Shown here: positions 1-9,264 of the stretch, in pieces
Layout: the number at the start of each line of letters is the position of its first letter
Position numbering within the stretch: the first letter of the stretch is position 1
DNA from: Lachnospiraceae bacterium
Lineage (GTDB): Bacteria > Bacillota > Clostridia > Lachnospirales > Lachnospiraceae
Direction of reading: 5' to 3'
Assembly (NCBI GenBank): GCA_017624235.1
Contig: JAGANL010000023.1
Span: forward strand, 1-64,000
DNA length: 64,000 bases
The notes under the pieces: generated by a model
Databases searched by the model: none
The model's input: the letters and a program-made list of their open reading frames with translations, nothing else
What the model was told of the DNA's origin: nothing
Program-made: the position numbers and the translations under genes

Positions 1-2
1 AT

Positions 3-677
3 AAAACTATTTACAATTATCTTGATATGGGACTTTTTTTAAATATTTCCGTAAAAGATTTGCCTGTAAAGAAAATAGTCCGAAAGAAGAAAACGCAAAA
101 ATCGAAAGTATCATTGAATAATCGGACTGGACGAAGTATAGAAAAAAGACCTGTCGATATATTAAATCGCGATAAATTTGGACATTGGGAAATGGATACG
201 GTAGTATCTGGACAAAATACAGGGAAATCCTGTCTACTTGTATTGTCCGAGAGAATGACTCGACAAGAAATATTGATAAAAATAAAGAATAAAACTAGCT
301 TCTCTGTAGTACGTGCTTTAAATGCGCTTGAACGTAAAATGGGAGCGCGTTCTTTCCGTGAAACATTTAAAACAATTACCTGTGATAATGGAGTTGAGTT
401 CTTAGACTCAAACGGCATTGAGAAAAGCCGATATAATAAAACAAGTCGTACAATACTCTATTATTGTCATCCATATAGTAGCTATGAACGCGGTACGAAT
501 GAAAATATTAACAGGATGATTCGACGTCATTTTCCAAAGGGTACGAATTTTGATGAAGTAAATACGAAACAAATAAACATGGTGCAAGATTGGATTAACA
601 ATTATCCTCGTAAAATTTTAGGCGGTATAAGTTCTAATGACTTTTTGAAAACTTTGATTGCGGTCGATACTTTATAG
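3..677 (+). CDS. IS30-family transposase, 5' end outside window
   Basis: C-terminal catalytic part of an IS30-type DDE transposase, which cuts and joins IS ends. The frame is open to the window edge (codons before the first ATG at 27 read KTIYNYLD), so the N-terminal helix-turn-helix lies outside. Visible family motifs are HWEMDTV (first Asp), TCDNGVEF (second Asp) and YERGTNENINRMIRRHFP (catalytic Glu region). The stop is TAG at 675-677. The stretch is clearly more AT-rich than the housekeeping genes that follow, consistent with a mobile origin. The catalytic part looks undamaged; whether the whole element is intact cannot be judged here. Confidence 0.9.
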   Translation, partial: KTIYNYLDMGLFLNISVKDLPVKKIVRKKKTQKSKVSLNNRTGRSIEKRPVDILNRDKFGHWEMDTVVSGQNTGKSCLLVLSERMTRQEILIKIKNKTSFSVVRALNALERKMGARSFRETFKTITCDNGVEFLDSNGIEKSRYNKTSRTILYYCHPYSSYERGTNENINRMIRRHFPKGTNFDEVNTKQINMVQDWINNYPRKILGGISSNDFLKTLIAVDTL

Positions 678-751
678 CCCCCTCTGGAGATGGGGAAAGG
701 GGGCGCGGTTAGAATTTCTTAGGAAACGTTTTTTGATTCCTTAGAAATTCT
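677..751. repeat. stem-loops after the IS30 transposase
   Basis: Two inverted repeats directly follow the transposase stop: GCCCCCT (677-683) with AGGGGGC (698-704), and a 15-bp pair at 711-725 / 737-751 with one mismatch around AGAATTTCT. They may form a terminator or belong to the right end of the IS. No unambiguous IS30 terminal repeat or target duplication could be defined because the left end is outside the window. Confidence 0.5.
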
Positions 752-824
752 CCGTAGGGGGTTTAGGAATGGTACACAAAGTACCTTTATTTGGCATGTT
801 AAAAAATATACTCTTGTGCATGTT

Positions 825-892
825 GCATAGTAAAAGGGGATTTATCCGGACTGATTCGCGGTGTAAATCCCCTTTCTTTTTGTATACTATGC
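825..892. repeat. inverted repeat with terminator-like stem
   Basis: GCATAGTA (825-832) pairs with TACTATGC (885-892), and AAAAGGGGATTTA (832-844) pairs almost perfectly with TAAATCCCCTTT (864-875). A T-rich stretch (CTTTCTTTTTG) lies inside the right arm. It could be a rho-independent terminator reading rightward from the IS or a short palindromic repeat. It lies in the gene-free stretch between the transposase and smpB. Confidence 0.45.
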
Positions 893-963
893 ACAAATTT
901 TAAAAATTCTTGATTTTATTCTTGCAATTTAGGATTTCCAGTATTTTCATAACCCTTCCGTCG

Positions 964-1227
964 GTGCCGCTTTCAGTCTACCCCACCCCGATCGGCTGTC
1001 ATAATTCCCATACATACAGACAGACTGTGCGTTTTTTTAATAGAGCATTCACAATGTAGGGAAAAACCGGCACGGATGCCGGTTTTAGGATTCCTGTGCA
1101 TGGAGGCACATGGAATCCGCCCCGACCGGTTCCAAAGGCTTTTGCTGCTCTATTTAAAAAACACCAGTCCGTATGTCGTATGGGAATTATGACAGCCGGT
1201 CGGGGTGGGGTAGACTGAAAGCGGCAC
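964..1227. mobile_element. 264-bp element with 50-bp terminal inverted repeats (MITE-like)
   Basis: The arms 964-1013 and 1178-1227 are inverted copies matching at 49 of 50 positions, starting GTGCCGCTTTCAGTC and ending CATAATTCCCATAC. The inverted homology continues inward less perfectly (about 1014-1046 with 1145-1177, including a T-rich run and TAGAGCA). The centre holds two further hairpins: AAAACCGGCA/TGCCGGTTTT (1063-1086) and GGATTCC/GGAATCC (1088-1118). No reading frame of note is present. Size and layout resemble a miniature inverted-repeat element; a transcribed structured RNA or large terminator is the alternative. No target-site duplication is evident. Confidence 0.5.
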
Positions 1228-1268
1228 AGACTTCACTGTTGCACCTTCCTTTCAAAGTTTAATCTGCT

Positions 1269-1736
1269 CTACCCCAAATTCCGAATCTTAAATTCTCTTT
1301 CTACCTCTCTGCGCTGATCCTTTTTGGCGATATCCTGCCGTTTATCGTACAGCTTCTTTCCTTTTGCCAGACCGATTTCCACCTTGGCCCTTCCATCTTT
1401 AAAATAAACCTGAAGAGGCACCAGCGTATAGCCCTTTTCTGCCATTTTGCCAGCCAGCTTGTGGATCTCCTGTTTGTGCATCAGAAGCTTTTTCACACGC
1501 AGGGGATCCCGGTTAAAAATATTTCCCTTTTCGTACGGACTGATGTGCATTCCGTAAACGAACACTTCTCCGTTTTCAATCCGGATAAAAGCCTCCTTGA
1601 TGCTGCACTTTCCCATACGCAGGCTCTTGACCTCCGTGCCGTGCAGCACGACGCCTGTTTCGTACTTTTCTTCGATAAAATAATCATGGTATGCCTTTTT
1701 ATTGTTGGCTACCAGCTTCATGGATTCCTTTGCCAT
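1269..1736 (-). CDS. smpB: SsrA-binding protein SmpB
   Basis: SmpB binds tmRNA and delivers it to stalled ribosomes for trans-translation in the cytoplasm. The 155-residue length is normal. Family features include the N-terminal [17 protein letters not shown] and GTEVKSLR, the RNA-binding barrel ([12 protein letters not shown]), and the basic C-terminal tail beginning [22 protein letters not shown] lies 6 nt before the ATG. It is the last gene of secG-rnr-smpB. In many Firmicutes ssrA follows directly; here the following 500 bp carry no recognisable tmRNA but an inverted-repeat element instead. Confidence 0.96.
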   Translation of the reverse strand: MAKESMKLVANNKKAYHDYFIEEKYETGVVLHGTEVKSLRMGKCSIKEAFIRIENGEVFVYGMHISPYEKGNIFNRDPLRVKKLLMHKQEIHKLAGKMAEKGYTLVPLQVYFKDGRAKVEIGLAKGKKLYDKRQDIAKKDQRREVEREFKIRNLG

Positions 1737-1793
1737 GCTTATCCTCTCCTGTCTCCGCTTCGCTTTTCCGCTCCGTTTCCGGTCTTCTGTTGT

Positions 1794-3932
1794 CTAATCC
1801 GGCTCGTTTTCTTCCGGAATGACAAAATCAATTGTCCTGCCAATCCGGTCTGTATCGTATACCTGTACGGTCAGTTTCTGCCCCAGCTTGTAGCTGCGTC
1901 CGGTGGACTGTCCCACCATCTCATAGCGGTTCTCATCGTAGTAGAAATAATCTCCCGGCAGTGCCGATACATGAATCATCCCTTCAATCGTGTTGGGAAG
2001 CTCCACATAAACTCCCCAGCTCGTAATGCTGGAAATGACACCCTCATAGATTTCACCAATCCGTGCCTCCATGTACTCCACCTTTTTCAGCTTATCCGTC
2101 TCACGCTCTGCTTCATCCGCCCTCCGCTCCATCTCAGAGGACTGTCTGGCCACCTGTGGAAGTATCTCCTGATAATGGGCAATCCGGTCAGCATTCAGCC
2201 GTCCCCTCAACTGCTCCTTGATGATGCGGTGTATCTGAAGATCCGGGTATCGTCTGATCGGAGAAGTGAAGTGGCAGTAATACTGACAGGCCAATCCAAA
2301 ATGACCGCTGCACTCCACCGTATATTTTGCCTGCTTCATACTCCTTAAGGTCAGCCTGCTGATGAGTGCCTCCTCATCGCTTCCTTCGATTCTGGCAAGA
2401 AGCTTTTGCAGCTCCTTAGGGTGAATCTCGTCCTTTCCCATTTTAATGGAATACCCAAAATTGTGAATAAACAGTCCCAGCTTCTCAACCTTCTCCGGAT
2501 CCGGATAATCATGCGTCCGGTAAACAAACGGTAATTCCATCCAGTAGAAATGCTGCGCCACAGTTTCATTCGCAATGAGCATGAAATCCTCGATTATCTT
2601 CGTCGCTGTGTTGCGCTCATAGGGCTTAATCTCAGTCGGATGCCCCTCCTTATCCAGATAAATCTTTGTCTCCGGAAAATCAAAGTCAATGGAGCCTCTG
2701 CTTCTGCGTTTCTCTCGCAAAATTCCCGCCAATACTTCCATCTGACGGAACATGGGAACCAGTTCCTCATATTCCCGAATGGTTTCTTCATCGTTATCCT
2801 CCAAAATCTTCTTTACCGCCGTATAGGACATTCTTCGGTCTACCTGAATAACAGTCTCTGCAATCTGATAATCCACGACCTGTCCCTTCGGGCTGATGGT
2901 CATCAGGCAGCTGAGAGCCAGCCTGTCCTCCCCTGCATTCAGGGAGCAGATTCCATTGGACAATACATGCGGCAGCATCGGAATAACCCGGTCCACCAGA
3001 TAGACGCTGGTGCCGCGCGTAAGTGCCTCTCTGTCCAATGCAGAATTTTCCTGTACATAATTGGTCACATCCGCAATATGCACACCCAGCTTATAATTTT
3101 CTCCGTCCATACAAAGACTGACGGCATCATCCAGGTCCTTGGCATCCTCTCCGTCAATCGTGACCATCACTACATCCCGCAGATCCAGCCTTCCTGCCCG
3201 GTCAGCCTCGGACACTTCCTTTGAAACACGTTCTGCCTGATTCAGTACTCTCTCCGGAAATTCCATGGGCAGTTCAAATCCCTTTACAATGGACAGGATA
3301 TCCACTCCCGGATCGTTAATGTGCCCGATAATTTCTACCACTTTTCCCTCCGGCTTTCGGTTTTGCGTTCCATAATCTGTAATCTCTACTACGACCTTAT
3401 GCCCGTCCACAGCTCCCTTGGAACGCTCCAGCGGAATAAAGATATCCGAGCTGAATTTTTGATTATCCGGTATAACAAATCCATAATTTTTACTCTTTTC
3501 ATACGTACCAACAAGTTTTTCCATGCCGCGCTTTACAATCTGTGTGACTTCTGCCTCCTGACGTTTTCCGCGTTGTCCCGGCAGCAGCGCCACCTGCACT
3601 GTATCCCCATGAAAGGCTCCGTTTACCCTTGTTTCCGGTATATAGAAATCCTCTTCAAAGCCTTCCACGGTCACAAAGCCAAATCCCTTCTGGTGGCTGG
3701 TAAACTCTCCTGTAAAAACCTTCTCCTCTGCCTTCTGATAGCGTCCCCTTTTTGTAACCTGAATCCTTCCCTCTGCCAAAAGCTCGTCCAGAGCACGCTT
3801 AAAGGTCTCTCTGTCTTCTCTGGACACCTGCATCAAAATAGCCAGTTCCTTTTCCTTCATCGGAACATATCTTTGATCCTCCAATAGTTCACATATCCGT
3901 TTTTTCCGCTGTTCAAACTTTTTTTCGTCCAT
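1794..3932 (-). CDS. rnr: ribonuclease R
   Basis: 3'-5' exoribonuclease of the RNB/RNase II family that degrades structured RNA and acts with SmpB-tmRNA in RNA quality control. Order: N-terminal winged helix (about 1-70), cold-shock OB domains (GEFTSHQKGFGFVTVEG, about 75-220), RNB catalytic domain with DGEDAKDLDDAVSL carrying the metal-binding Asp residues and HFTSPIRRYPDLQIHR, and a C-terminal S1 domain (GEIYEGVISSITSWGVYV). The frame is open upstream to a GTG at 3968, but GGAG six nucleotides before the ATG at 3932 favours MDEKKFEQ as the start (712 aa). It lies between secG and smpB, with a terminator-like hairpin upstream. Confidence 0.95.
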   Translation of the reverse strand: MDEKKFEQRKKRICELLEDQRYVPMKEKELAILMQVSREDRETFKRALDELLAEGRIQVTKRGRYQKAEEKVFTGEFTSHQKGFGFVTVEGFEEDFYIPETRVNGAFHGDTVQVALLPGQRGKRQEAEVTQIVKRGMEKLVGTYEKSKNYGFVIPDNQKFSSDIFIPLERSKGAVDGHKVVVEITDYGTQNRKPEGKVVEIIGHINDPGVDILSIVKGFELPMEFPERVLNQAERVSKEVSEADRAGRLDLRDVVMVTIDGEDAKDLDDAVSLCMDGENYKLGVHIADVTNYVQENSALDREALTRGTSVYLVDRVIPMLPHVLSNGICSLNAGEDRLALSCLMTISPKGQVVDYQIAETVIQVDRRMSYTAVKKILEDNDEETIREYEELVPMFRQMEVLAGILREKRRSRGSIDFDFPETKIYLDKEGHPTEIKPYERNTATKIIEDFMLIANETVAQHFYWMELPFVYRTHDYPDPEKVEKLGLFIHNFGYSIKMGKDEIHPKELQKLLARIEGSDEEALISRLTLRSMKQAKYTVECSGHFGLACQYYCHFTSPIRRYPDLQIHRIIKEQLRGRLNADRIAHYQEILPQVARQSSEMERRADEAERETDKLKKVEYMEARIGEIYEGVISSITSWGVYVELPNTIEGMIHVSALPGDYFYYDENRYEMVGQSTGRSYKLGQKLTVQVYDTDRIGRTIDFVIPEENEPD

Positions 3933-3987
3933 ACCTGACTCCATACTCCTCTGTCTGCTATCATGCACTCCGGTTCCCGTTTCCTAC

Positions 3988-4022
3988 AAAAAAACACCCT
4001 TACATGATGCAAGAGTGTTTTT
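3988..4022 (-). terminator. hairpin between secG and rnr
   Basis: AAAAACACCCTT pairs with AAGAGTGTTTTT around a 9-nt loop; on the minus strand the stem runs into a seven-T tract. It probably terminates part of the transcription from secG, allowing differential expression of rnr-smpB. Confidence 0.75.
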
Positions 4023-4034
4023 CTTTCGTATACC

Positions 4035-4277
4035 TTAACCGAATCTTTTGATATTCAATACGACTGCCAGTATTAAGAATACAACTGCCAGTATCTTGGT
4101 CATCTTCACCAGCGCACCTTCCATGGAGCGTCCTTTGTTCTTGCCCCAGTAGCTTTCTGCTGCGCCGCTGATTGCACCAAGACCTGCGGCCTTACCTTCC
4201 TGCATGAGTACCAGTACCGTGAGTACGATACAGATCAATATAAAAATAATGGTTACGATTGTTCTCAACGTTGCCAT
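4035..4277 (-). CDS. secG: preprotein translocase subunit SecG
   Basis: Small membrane subunit of the SecYEG export channel. The 80-residue protein has two hydrophobic segments (about residues 4-24 and 55-75) separated by the conserved loop MQEGKAAGLGAISGAAESYWGKNKGRSMEG. An upstream in-frame ATG exists, but AGGAGGT six nucleotides before the ATG at 4277 sets the start at MATLRTIV. It is the first gene of the secG-rnr-smpB group. Confidence 0.95.
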   Translation of the reverse strand: MATLRTIVTIIFILICIVLTVLVLMQEGKAAGLGAISGAAESYWGKNKGRSMEGALVKMTKILAVVFLILAVVLNIKRFG

Positions 4278-4307
4278 CTTCACACCTCCTAATGTCACGC
4301 AGGTCTT

Positions 4308-4336
4308 ATGTTACCATATTTTGTCCAATAATTCAA
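4308..4336 (-). promoter_or_regulatory. putative secG promoter
   Basis: On the minus strand TTGAAT (4331-4336), 17 nt, TAACAT (4308-4313), about 30 nt upstream of the secG start. Confidence 0.5.
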
Positions 4337-4363
4337 CTATTATTTCTAAAATCTGATAACAAA

Positions 4364-4393
4364 ACTGCCGCCCTGCAAAAGCCGGACGGCAGT
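4364..4393 (-). terminator. terminator of the opp operon
   Basis: ACTGCCGCCCTGC / GCCGGACGGCAGT stem with an AAAA loop and two imperfect positions, followed on the minus strand by TTTTGTT. It lies about 30 nt beyond the oppA stop. Confidence 0.8.
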
Positions 4394-4424
4394 CTAAACT
4401 ACTTAACCATATTTCATTCTCTGA

Positions 4425-6119
4425 TTATTCTGTGATATCTGCGTACATGAAGTACCAGTATCCGTAAGGAGAATGCCACATGCCTGTAATCTTAGAGCTC
4501 TGTAACCAGAAGTCATTATAGTAAGCAAGCGGAATACATCCCATATCATCCATCAGGGCATCCTCTGCCTCATGTAATGCTTTGGAACGCTCAGCAGCAT
4601 CCATAGTCTGGTTGGAAGCATCCATAGCAGCATCGAACACTGCGCTGTTGTATTTACCATCGTTATTTCCGTTGGTGCTTCTCAGTACATCCAGCATATT
4701 GGACGGATCGCTGTAATCACCTACCCAGCCGTTACGTGCCACTTCAAAGTCACCGGAACGACGCATCGGAGTGAAGCTGGACCACTCTACAATATTTACC
4801 TCAAGGTCAATACCAAGCTCAGCCCATGCCTGCTGTAAATACTCAGCCACTACAGTATGATAGCCTGCATCGTTTGTCGTATAGGAAATAGTCGGGAAGC
4901 CCTCTCCATTCGGATAACCTGCCTCAGCAAGCAGCTTCTTTGCTTCCTCTAAGTTTGCTTCAAAGTTTGTCGTATCAATATACGGCTTTCCACCATTTGC
5001 CTTCTCCATGAAGTCTCCGCCTGTCGGATCAGCCCAGCCAGGTCCCATGAAGTTGCTGGCTGCTGTATAGGTGCCCTGCATCAGAGTACCTGCTACATAT
5101 TCACGGTCGATTGCAAGGCTTAATGCCTTACGTACATTCACGTCATCAAACGGCTCTTTCTCAATATTTAAAGAAATATAGTAGGTTCCGATGATCGGCT
5201 CGATATAGAACTCCTCATTACCATCCAGGCTTGGGATCTCTTCTGTCGGAACATCCTTGATCATCATGACTTCGCCCGTCTGATATGCACTGTATGCAGC
5301 GTTCGGATCCTCCATCAGGACGAACTTCAAAGCGCCAAGCTTAATCGCATCTGCATTCCAGTAGTTCGGGTTCTTGCTGAATGTGATATGGGAACCCGGT
5401 ACCCACTCTGTCATGTAGAACGGTCCGTTGGAAATATAGCTTTCCGGTGCAGTTGCCCAGGCATCGCCATTTGCCTCTACTGTTGCCTGCTGAACTGGGC
5501 TTAAGGTTGCAAATGCAGCCAGGCTTCCGAAATACGGGCACGGAGTATCCAGCTCTACCACCAGAGTCTTGTCATCCGATGCGCTTACTGCAAGTGCATC
5601 CAGATTGCCTTCGATTGCTTCGCTGTAGCCCTTTACCATACCAAGTACCGTTTCAGCATACGGTGCTGCAACCAGCGGATCGCATACACGTTTCCAGCTG
5701 TATACAAAGTCATTTGCTGTCAGATCGCTGCCATCAGACCACTTTAAGCCGTCACGTAAGTGGAAAGTCCAGGTCAGACCATCCTCAGATGTCTCCCAGG
5801 TCTCTGCCTGTCCAGGTGCAAGATTGCCGTCCTGATCGACTGTCAGAAGACACTCAAATGCGTGTAACAGCATGTTGCCGCCGTCTACTGCACTGTTCAA
5901 TGCCGGGTCAATGGTTTCCGGGTCCGGGCCTACCTGTACAGCTAGCTCTTTTCCGCCTTCTGTGGTGGTTGCAGCTGCATCTGCTGTATCTTCGGTTCCA
6001 GACTGAGTTGTTTCGCCTGTTGCTGCATTCTGGCTGCTCTGATCCGCAGAGGATCCACAAGCTGTCAGGCCTGCTACCATAGCAGCAGTCAACAGGATTG
6101 CGAGAAACTTCTTCTTCAT
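4425..6119 (-). CDS. oppA: oligopeptide ABC transporter substrate-binding lipoprotein
   Basis: Extracellular peptide receptor of an Opp/Dpp importer (SBP_bac_5 family), anchored to the membrane by lipid. It has a signal peptide with lipobox LTAC and acylated Cys at residue 21, then a low-complexity S/T/A/E/G linker (about 22-55). The mature fold includes GPDPETIDPALNSAVDG, LRDGLKWSDGSDLTANDFVYSWKR-type segments and INYWNADA-like ligand-binding strands. Length 564 is normal. TAGGAGGAG lies upstream of the ATG. It is last in oppB-C-D-F-A, the usual position for an abundantly needed receptor; specificity cannot be read from sequence. Confidence 0.92.
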   Translation of the reverse strand: MKKKFLAILLTAAMVAGLTACGSSADQSSQNAATGETTQSGTEDTADAAATTTEGGKELAVQVGPDPETIDPALNSAVDGGNMLLHAFECLLTVDQDGNLAPGQAETWETSEDGLTWTFHLRDGLKWSDGSDLTANDFVYSWKRVCDPLVAAPYAETVLGMVKGYSEAIEGNLDALAVSASDDKTLVVELDTPCPYFGSLAAFATLSPVQQATVEANGDAWATAPESYISNGPFYMTEWVPGSHITFSKNPNYWNADAIKLGALKFVLMEDPNAAYSAYQTGEVMMIKDVPTEEIPSLDGNEEFYIEPIIGTYYISLNIEKEPFDDVNVRKALSLAIDREYVAGTLMQGTYTAASNFMGPGWADPTGGDFMEKANGGKPYIDTTNFEANLEEAKKLLAEAGYPNGEGFPTISYTTNDAGYHTVVAEYLQQAWAELGIDLEVNIVEWSSFTPMRRSGDFEVARNGWVGDYSDPSNMLDVLRSTNGNNDGKYNSAVFDAAMDASNQTMDAAERSKALHEAEDALMDDMGCIPLAYYNDFWLQSSKITGMWHSPYGYWYFMYADITE

Positions 6120-6198
6120 AATGTTCTCCTCCTAAATATAGTTGAGTTTGATTTATTGCATTCACTGCCGTTTCCAGCAGAAATTGCCTATGGAAAAA

Positions 6199-7188
6199 TT
6201 ACTGTATCTGATCGAAATGATGGCAGGCAACAAAGTGTCCCTTTTCCGCCTCTCTCCACTCCGGCACCTCAGCGGCGCATCTTTCATCTGCATATGGACA
6301 TCTGGTACGGAATTTACATCCGCTCGGCGGATTTAACGGACTTGGTACATCACCCTCCAGCACGATACGGCTGCTGCTTCTGGCAATCTTCGGATCTGCA
6401 ACCGGAATTGCAGAAATCAGACTCTTTGTATAAGGATGCAGGCTGTGCTTTGTCAGCTCATAGCTGTCAGCCAGCTCCACCAAATGACCCAGATACATCA
6501 CACCGATGCGATTGGAAATATGCTTTACTACGGAAAGGTCATGCGCAATAAATAAATAGGTCAGTCCAAATTCTTTCTGCAGGTCCTCAAACATATTAAC
6601 AACCTGTGCCTGAATGGAAACATCGAGCGCAGAAATCGGCTCATCACAAACGATAAATTCAGGGTCTACTGCCAGCGCTCTTGCAATACCGACACGCTGT
6701 CTCTGTCCGCCGGAAAATTCGTGCGGATAACGGTTGGCGTGTTCAGAGTTTAAGCCAACCCGGCGCAGCATTTCAATAATGCGCTCATAACGCTCCTGCT
6801 TATTGGCTGCCAGATGATGAATATCAATCGCTTCGCCGACAATATCCGCTACGGTCATACGCGGATCCAGACTGGCATACGGATCCTGAAAAACAATCTG
6901 CATCTTCCGTCTGTACGGAAGCATATTCGCTTTGATTTTCTTCTCGCTGTCAAAAATGACCTCATTGTCATAGACGATTTTTCCTGCTGTGGGTTCATAC
7001 AGACGAAGCAGGGTACGCCCCGTTGTCGTCTTACCGCAGCCGGACTCTCCTACCAGTCCGAGTGTTTCTCCTCTGTTGATATAGAAGGAAACATCATCCA
7101 CGGCTTTTACAAACTTTTTATTCTTTCCAAATCCTCCGGCCGGAAAGTACTGTTTCAAATGTTCGACCTGAATCAACTTCTCACTCAT
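6199..7188 (-). CDS. oppF: oligopeptide ABC transporter ATP-binding protein OppF
   Basis: One of two ATPases of the peptide importer. Walker [16 protein letters not shown]-loop [15 protein letters not shown], signature [15 protein letters not shown], Walker [13 protein letters not shown] and a switch His ([10 protein letters not shown]) are all present. The C-terminal oligopeptide/dipeptide extension carries [19 protein letters not shown]. The frame opens further upstream, but GGAGGAAAGG precedes the ATG at 7188, and this start overlaps the oppD stop as ATGA, indicating translational coupling. 329 aa. Confidence 0.93.
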   Translation of the reverse strand: MSEKLIQVEHLKQYFPAGGFGKNKKFVKAVDDVSFYINRGETLGLVGESGCGKTTTGRTLLRLYEPTAGKIVYDNEVIFDSEKKIKANMLPYRRKMQIVFQDPYASLDPRMTVADIVGEAIDIHHLAANKQERYERIIEMLRRVGLNSEHANRYPHEFSGGQRQRVGIARALAVDPEFIVCDEPISALDVSIQAQVVNMFEDLQKEFGLTYLFIAHDLSVVKHISNRIGVMYLGHLVELADSYELTKHSLHPYTKSLISAIPVADPKIARSSSRIVLEGDVPSPLNPPSGCKFRTRCPYADERCAAEVPEWREAEKGHFVACHHFDQIQ

Positions 7189-8183
7189 TGAACCTTTCCT
7201 CCTTCGAATTGTGCCTTCTGATTCAGCCAGCACTGCGTATAGTGGGTATCCCCAAACTCTGTCACAGGCGGCATCTCACGCAGACAGATTTTCATACAGC
7301 TGTCACATCGGGGTGCAAACGGACATCCCTTTGGCGGATTCAACATATCGACCGGAGTGCCTTCAATCGGCACCAGTCTCTCGTGCTCCTCTGCATCCAG
7401 ACGAGGAATGCTCTTTAAGAGCCCTTTGGTATATTCATGCTTTGGTTCATAAAAAATTTCATCCGTCGTACCATATTCGACAATCTTGCCCGCATACATC
7501 ACGGCAATCTTCTCGCACATGCTTGCTACAATACCAAGGTCATGCGTAATCATGATGATTGCCATGCCAAGCTTATCCTTCAATTCCATCATCAGCTCCA
7601 GAATCTGAGCCTGAATGGTCACATCCAGAGCAGTCGTCGGTTCATCCGCAATCAAAAGCTTCGGTTCACAGGCCAGTGCAATCGCAATCATGACACGCTG
7701 GCGCATACCGCCGGAAAGCTCATGCGGATACTGCTTCAGACGCTTCTCCGGCTCATTGATGCCGACTAACTCCAGAAGCTCCTTCGCTCTCTCATGTGCC
7801 TGCTTCTTATTTTTATCAGTATGCAGCAAAATCACTTCTTCGATCTGATTTCCGATCGTATAGACCGGATTCAGACTCGTCATCGGATCCTGAAAAATCA
7901 AAGATACTTCATTTCCACGAATCTTACGCATATCCTTCTCGGTCATATCATTGATATAATGACCGTTAAATTCCAGAGTTCCGCCAATCAGCTTTCCCGG
8001 ATGTGCGGTAAGCCCCATCAGGGAATATGCCGTAACGGATTTACCGGAACCGCTCTCTCCTACGATTCCAAGCACCTCTCCCTCGGAAAGATGAATGGAA
8101 ACATCATTTAATGCCTTAACCTCACCTGCCGGAGTAAAGAAAGAAAGCCGTTCGTTTTTAATATCTACAAGATATTCTGCCAT
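7185..8183 (-). CDS. oppD: oligopeptide ABC transporter ATP-binding protein OppD
   Basis: Partner ATPase of OppF. Motifs in order: Walker [16 protein letters not shown]-loop [17 protein letters not shown], signature [15 protein letters not shown], Walker [13 protein letters not shown], switch [10 protein letters not shown]. The C-terminus has the cysteine-rich [19 protein letters not shown] typical of OppD/DppD. 332 aa. AAGGAGG precedes the start, and the stop overlaps the oppF start by 4 bp. Confidence 0.93.
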   Translation of the reverse strand: MAEYLVDIKNERLSFFTPAGEVKALNDVSIHLSEGEVLGIVGESGSGKSVTAYSLMGLTAHPGKLIGGTLEFNGHYINDMTEKDMRKIRGNEVSLIFQDPMTSLNPVYTIGNQIEEVILLHTDKNKKQAHERAKELLELVGINEPEKRLKQYPHELSGGMRQRVMIAIALACEPKLLIADEPTTALDVTIQAQILELMMELKDKLGMAIIMITHDLGIVASMCEKIAVMYAGKIVEYGTTDEIFYEPKHEYTKGLLKSIPRLDAEEHERLVPIEGTPVDMLNPPKGCPFAPRCDSCMKICLREMPPVTEFGDTHYTQCWLNQKAQFEGGKVQ

Positions 8184-8202
8184 GTTTCATTTCCTCCTTT
8201 TC

Positions 8203-9249
8203 CTAATGCTTGAGTTTCGGATCGAACGCATCGCGCAGACCATCACCAAAAAGGTTAAAGCTCAGAATAATCAAACTGATTAACAATGCCGGAATGAATA
8301 ACAGATACGGGTACGTATTCAGTCCATTGATGGCTTCACTTGCAAGGCTTCCCAGAGACGGCAGCGGCTTTGCTACACCCAGTCCAAGGAAACTCAGATA
8401 GCTCTCTGTAAAAATTGAGGACGGAATCTGTAACGTGGTCGTAACAATCAACGTACCGATACAGTTCGTCAGAAGATGCTTTTTAATAATTCTGGCATTG
8501 CCGGCTCCCAGCGCCTTTGCTGCCGTTACATACTCGCTCTCCTTCAAAGTCAGAATCTGGCTTCTGACCATACGTGCCATACCAACCCAGTAAAGCAGAG
8601 CAAATACAACGAAAATAGAAATCAGATTCGTACCCACGGTCTTAATCCATCCAAAGCCAGGTACGTTCACCAGCTTTTCCAGAGGTGCATTTAGTGCAAA
8701 TGACAATAATACGATTAACAGGACATCCGGTATCGTATAGATAATGTCGACGATACGCATCATGATAATATCAACCCAGCCGCCAAAGAATGCCGCAATG
8801 GAACCATAGATGGAACCAATGACCAGAATAATGGCCGTTGCAATCAGACCGACCAACAGGGAAATACGGCTTCCCATCATGACACGGATTGCATAGTCAC
8901 GTCCCATTTTATCGGTTCCGAGAATGTGCGGGAACACCTTTTCGCCCGACGCAATTGCCTGCAACTCCTGTTCGGAGTACTGCATCGGTCTTAAATTATT
9001 GGCTCCCTTAATCTGAGTCTCGTAAGAATACGGATAGAACATCGGCACAATAAACGAAAAAATCATGACCAGGATAATCACTGCCAGACTGACCATGGCC
9101 ACCTTATTCTTCACTAATCTTCTCATTCCATCCTTCCAGAAGCTGACGCTCTCACGCATCACTACCAGACTTTCTTTTTCCTCATTGGTAGCAGGGAGAA
9201 AGTCTTCCGGCTTAAGCTTGGACTGAAAACTGATTGGATTTTCCTTCAT
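8203..9249 (-). CDS. oppC: oligopeptide ABC transporter permease OppC
   Basis: Inner-membrane permease of the BPD_transp_1 family. A long cytoplasmic N-terminus (about 45 residues) precedes the first membrane helix (KVAMVSLAVIILVMIFSF), followed by an extracellular loop and five more helices. The EAA loop that contacts the ATPases reads AAKALGAGNARIIKKH. 348 aa. It lies 15 bp downstream of oppB with its own Shine-Dalgarno site. Confidence 0.92.
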   Translation of the reverse strand: MKENPISFQSKLKPEDFLPATNEEKESLVVMRESVSFWKDGMRRLVKNKVAMVSLAVIILVMIFSFIVPMFYPYSYETQIKGANNLRPMQYSEQELQAIASGEKVFPHILGTDKMGRDYAIRVMMGSRISLLVGLIATAIILVIGSIYGSIAAFFGGWVDIIMMRIVDIIYTIPDVLLIVLLSFALNAPLEKLVNVPGFGWIKTVGTNLISIFVVFALLYWVGMARMVRSQILTLKESEYVTAAKALGAGNARIIKKHLLTNCIGTLIVTTTLQIPSSIFTESYLSFLGLGVAKPLPSLGSLASEAINGLNTYPYLLFIPALLISLIILSFNLFGDGLRDAFDPKLKH

Positions 9250-9264
9250 TACTTCTTCTCCCTT

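Noticed and set aside
900..1268. tmRNA gene after smpB
   Set aside because: No tRNA-like ends, no tag-peptide frame and no conserved GGTTTCGAC segment were found; the structure present is a simple long inverted repeat.
1461..2348. Long plus-strand frame over smpB and rnr
   Set aside because: It is the antisense shadow of two strongly conserved minus-strand genes.
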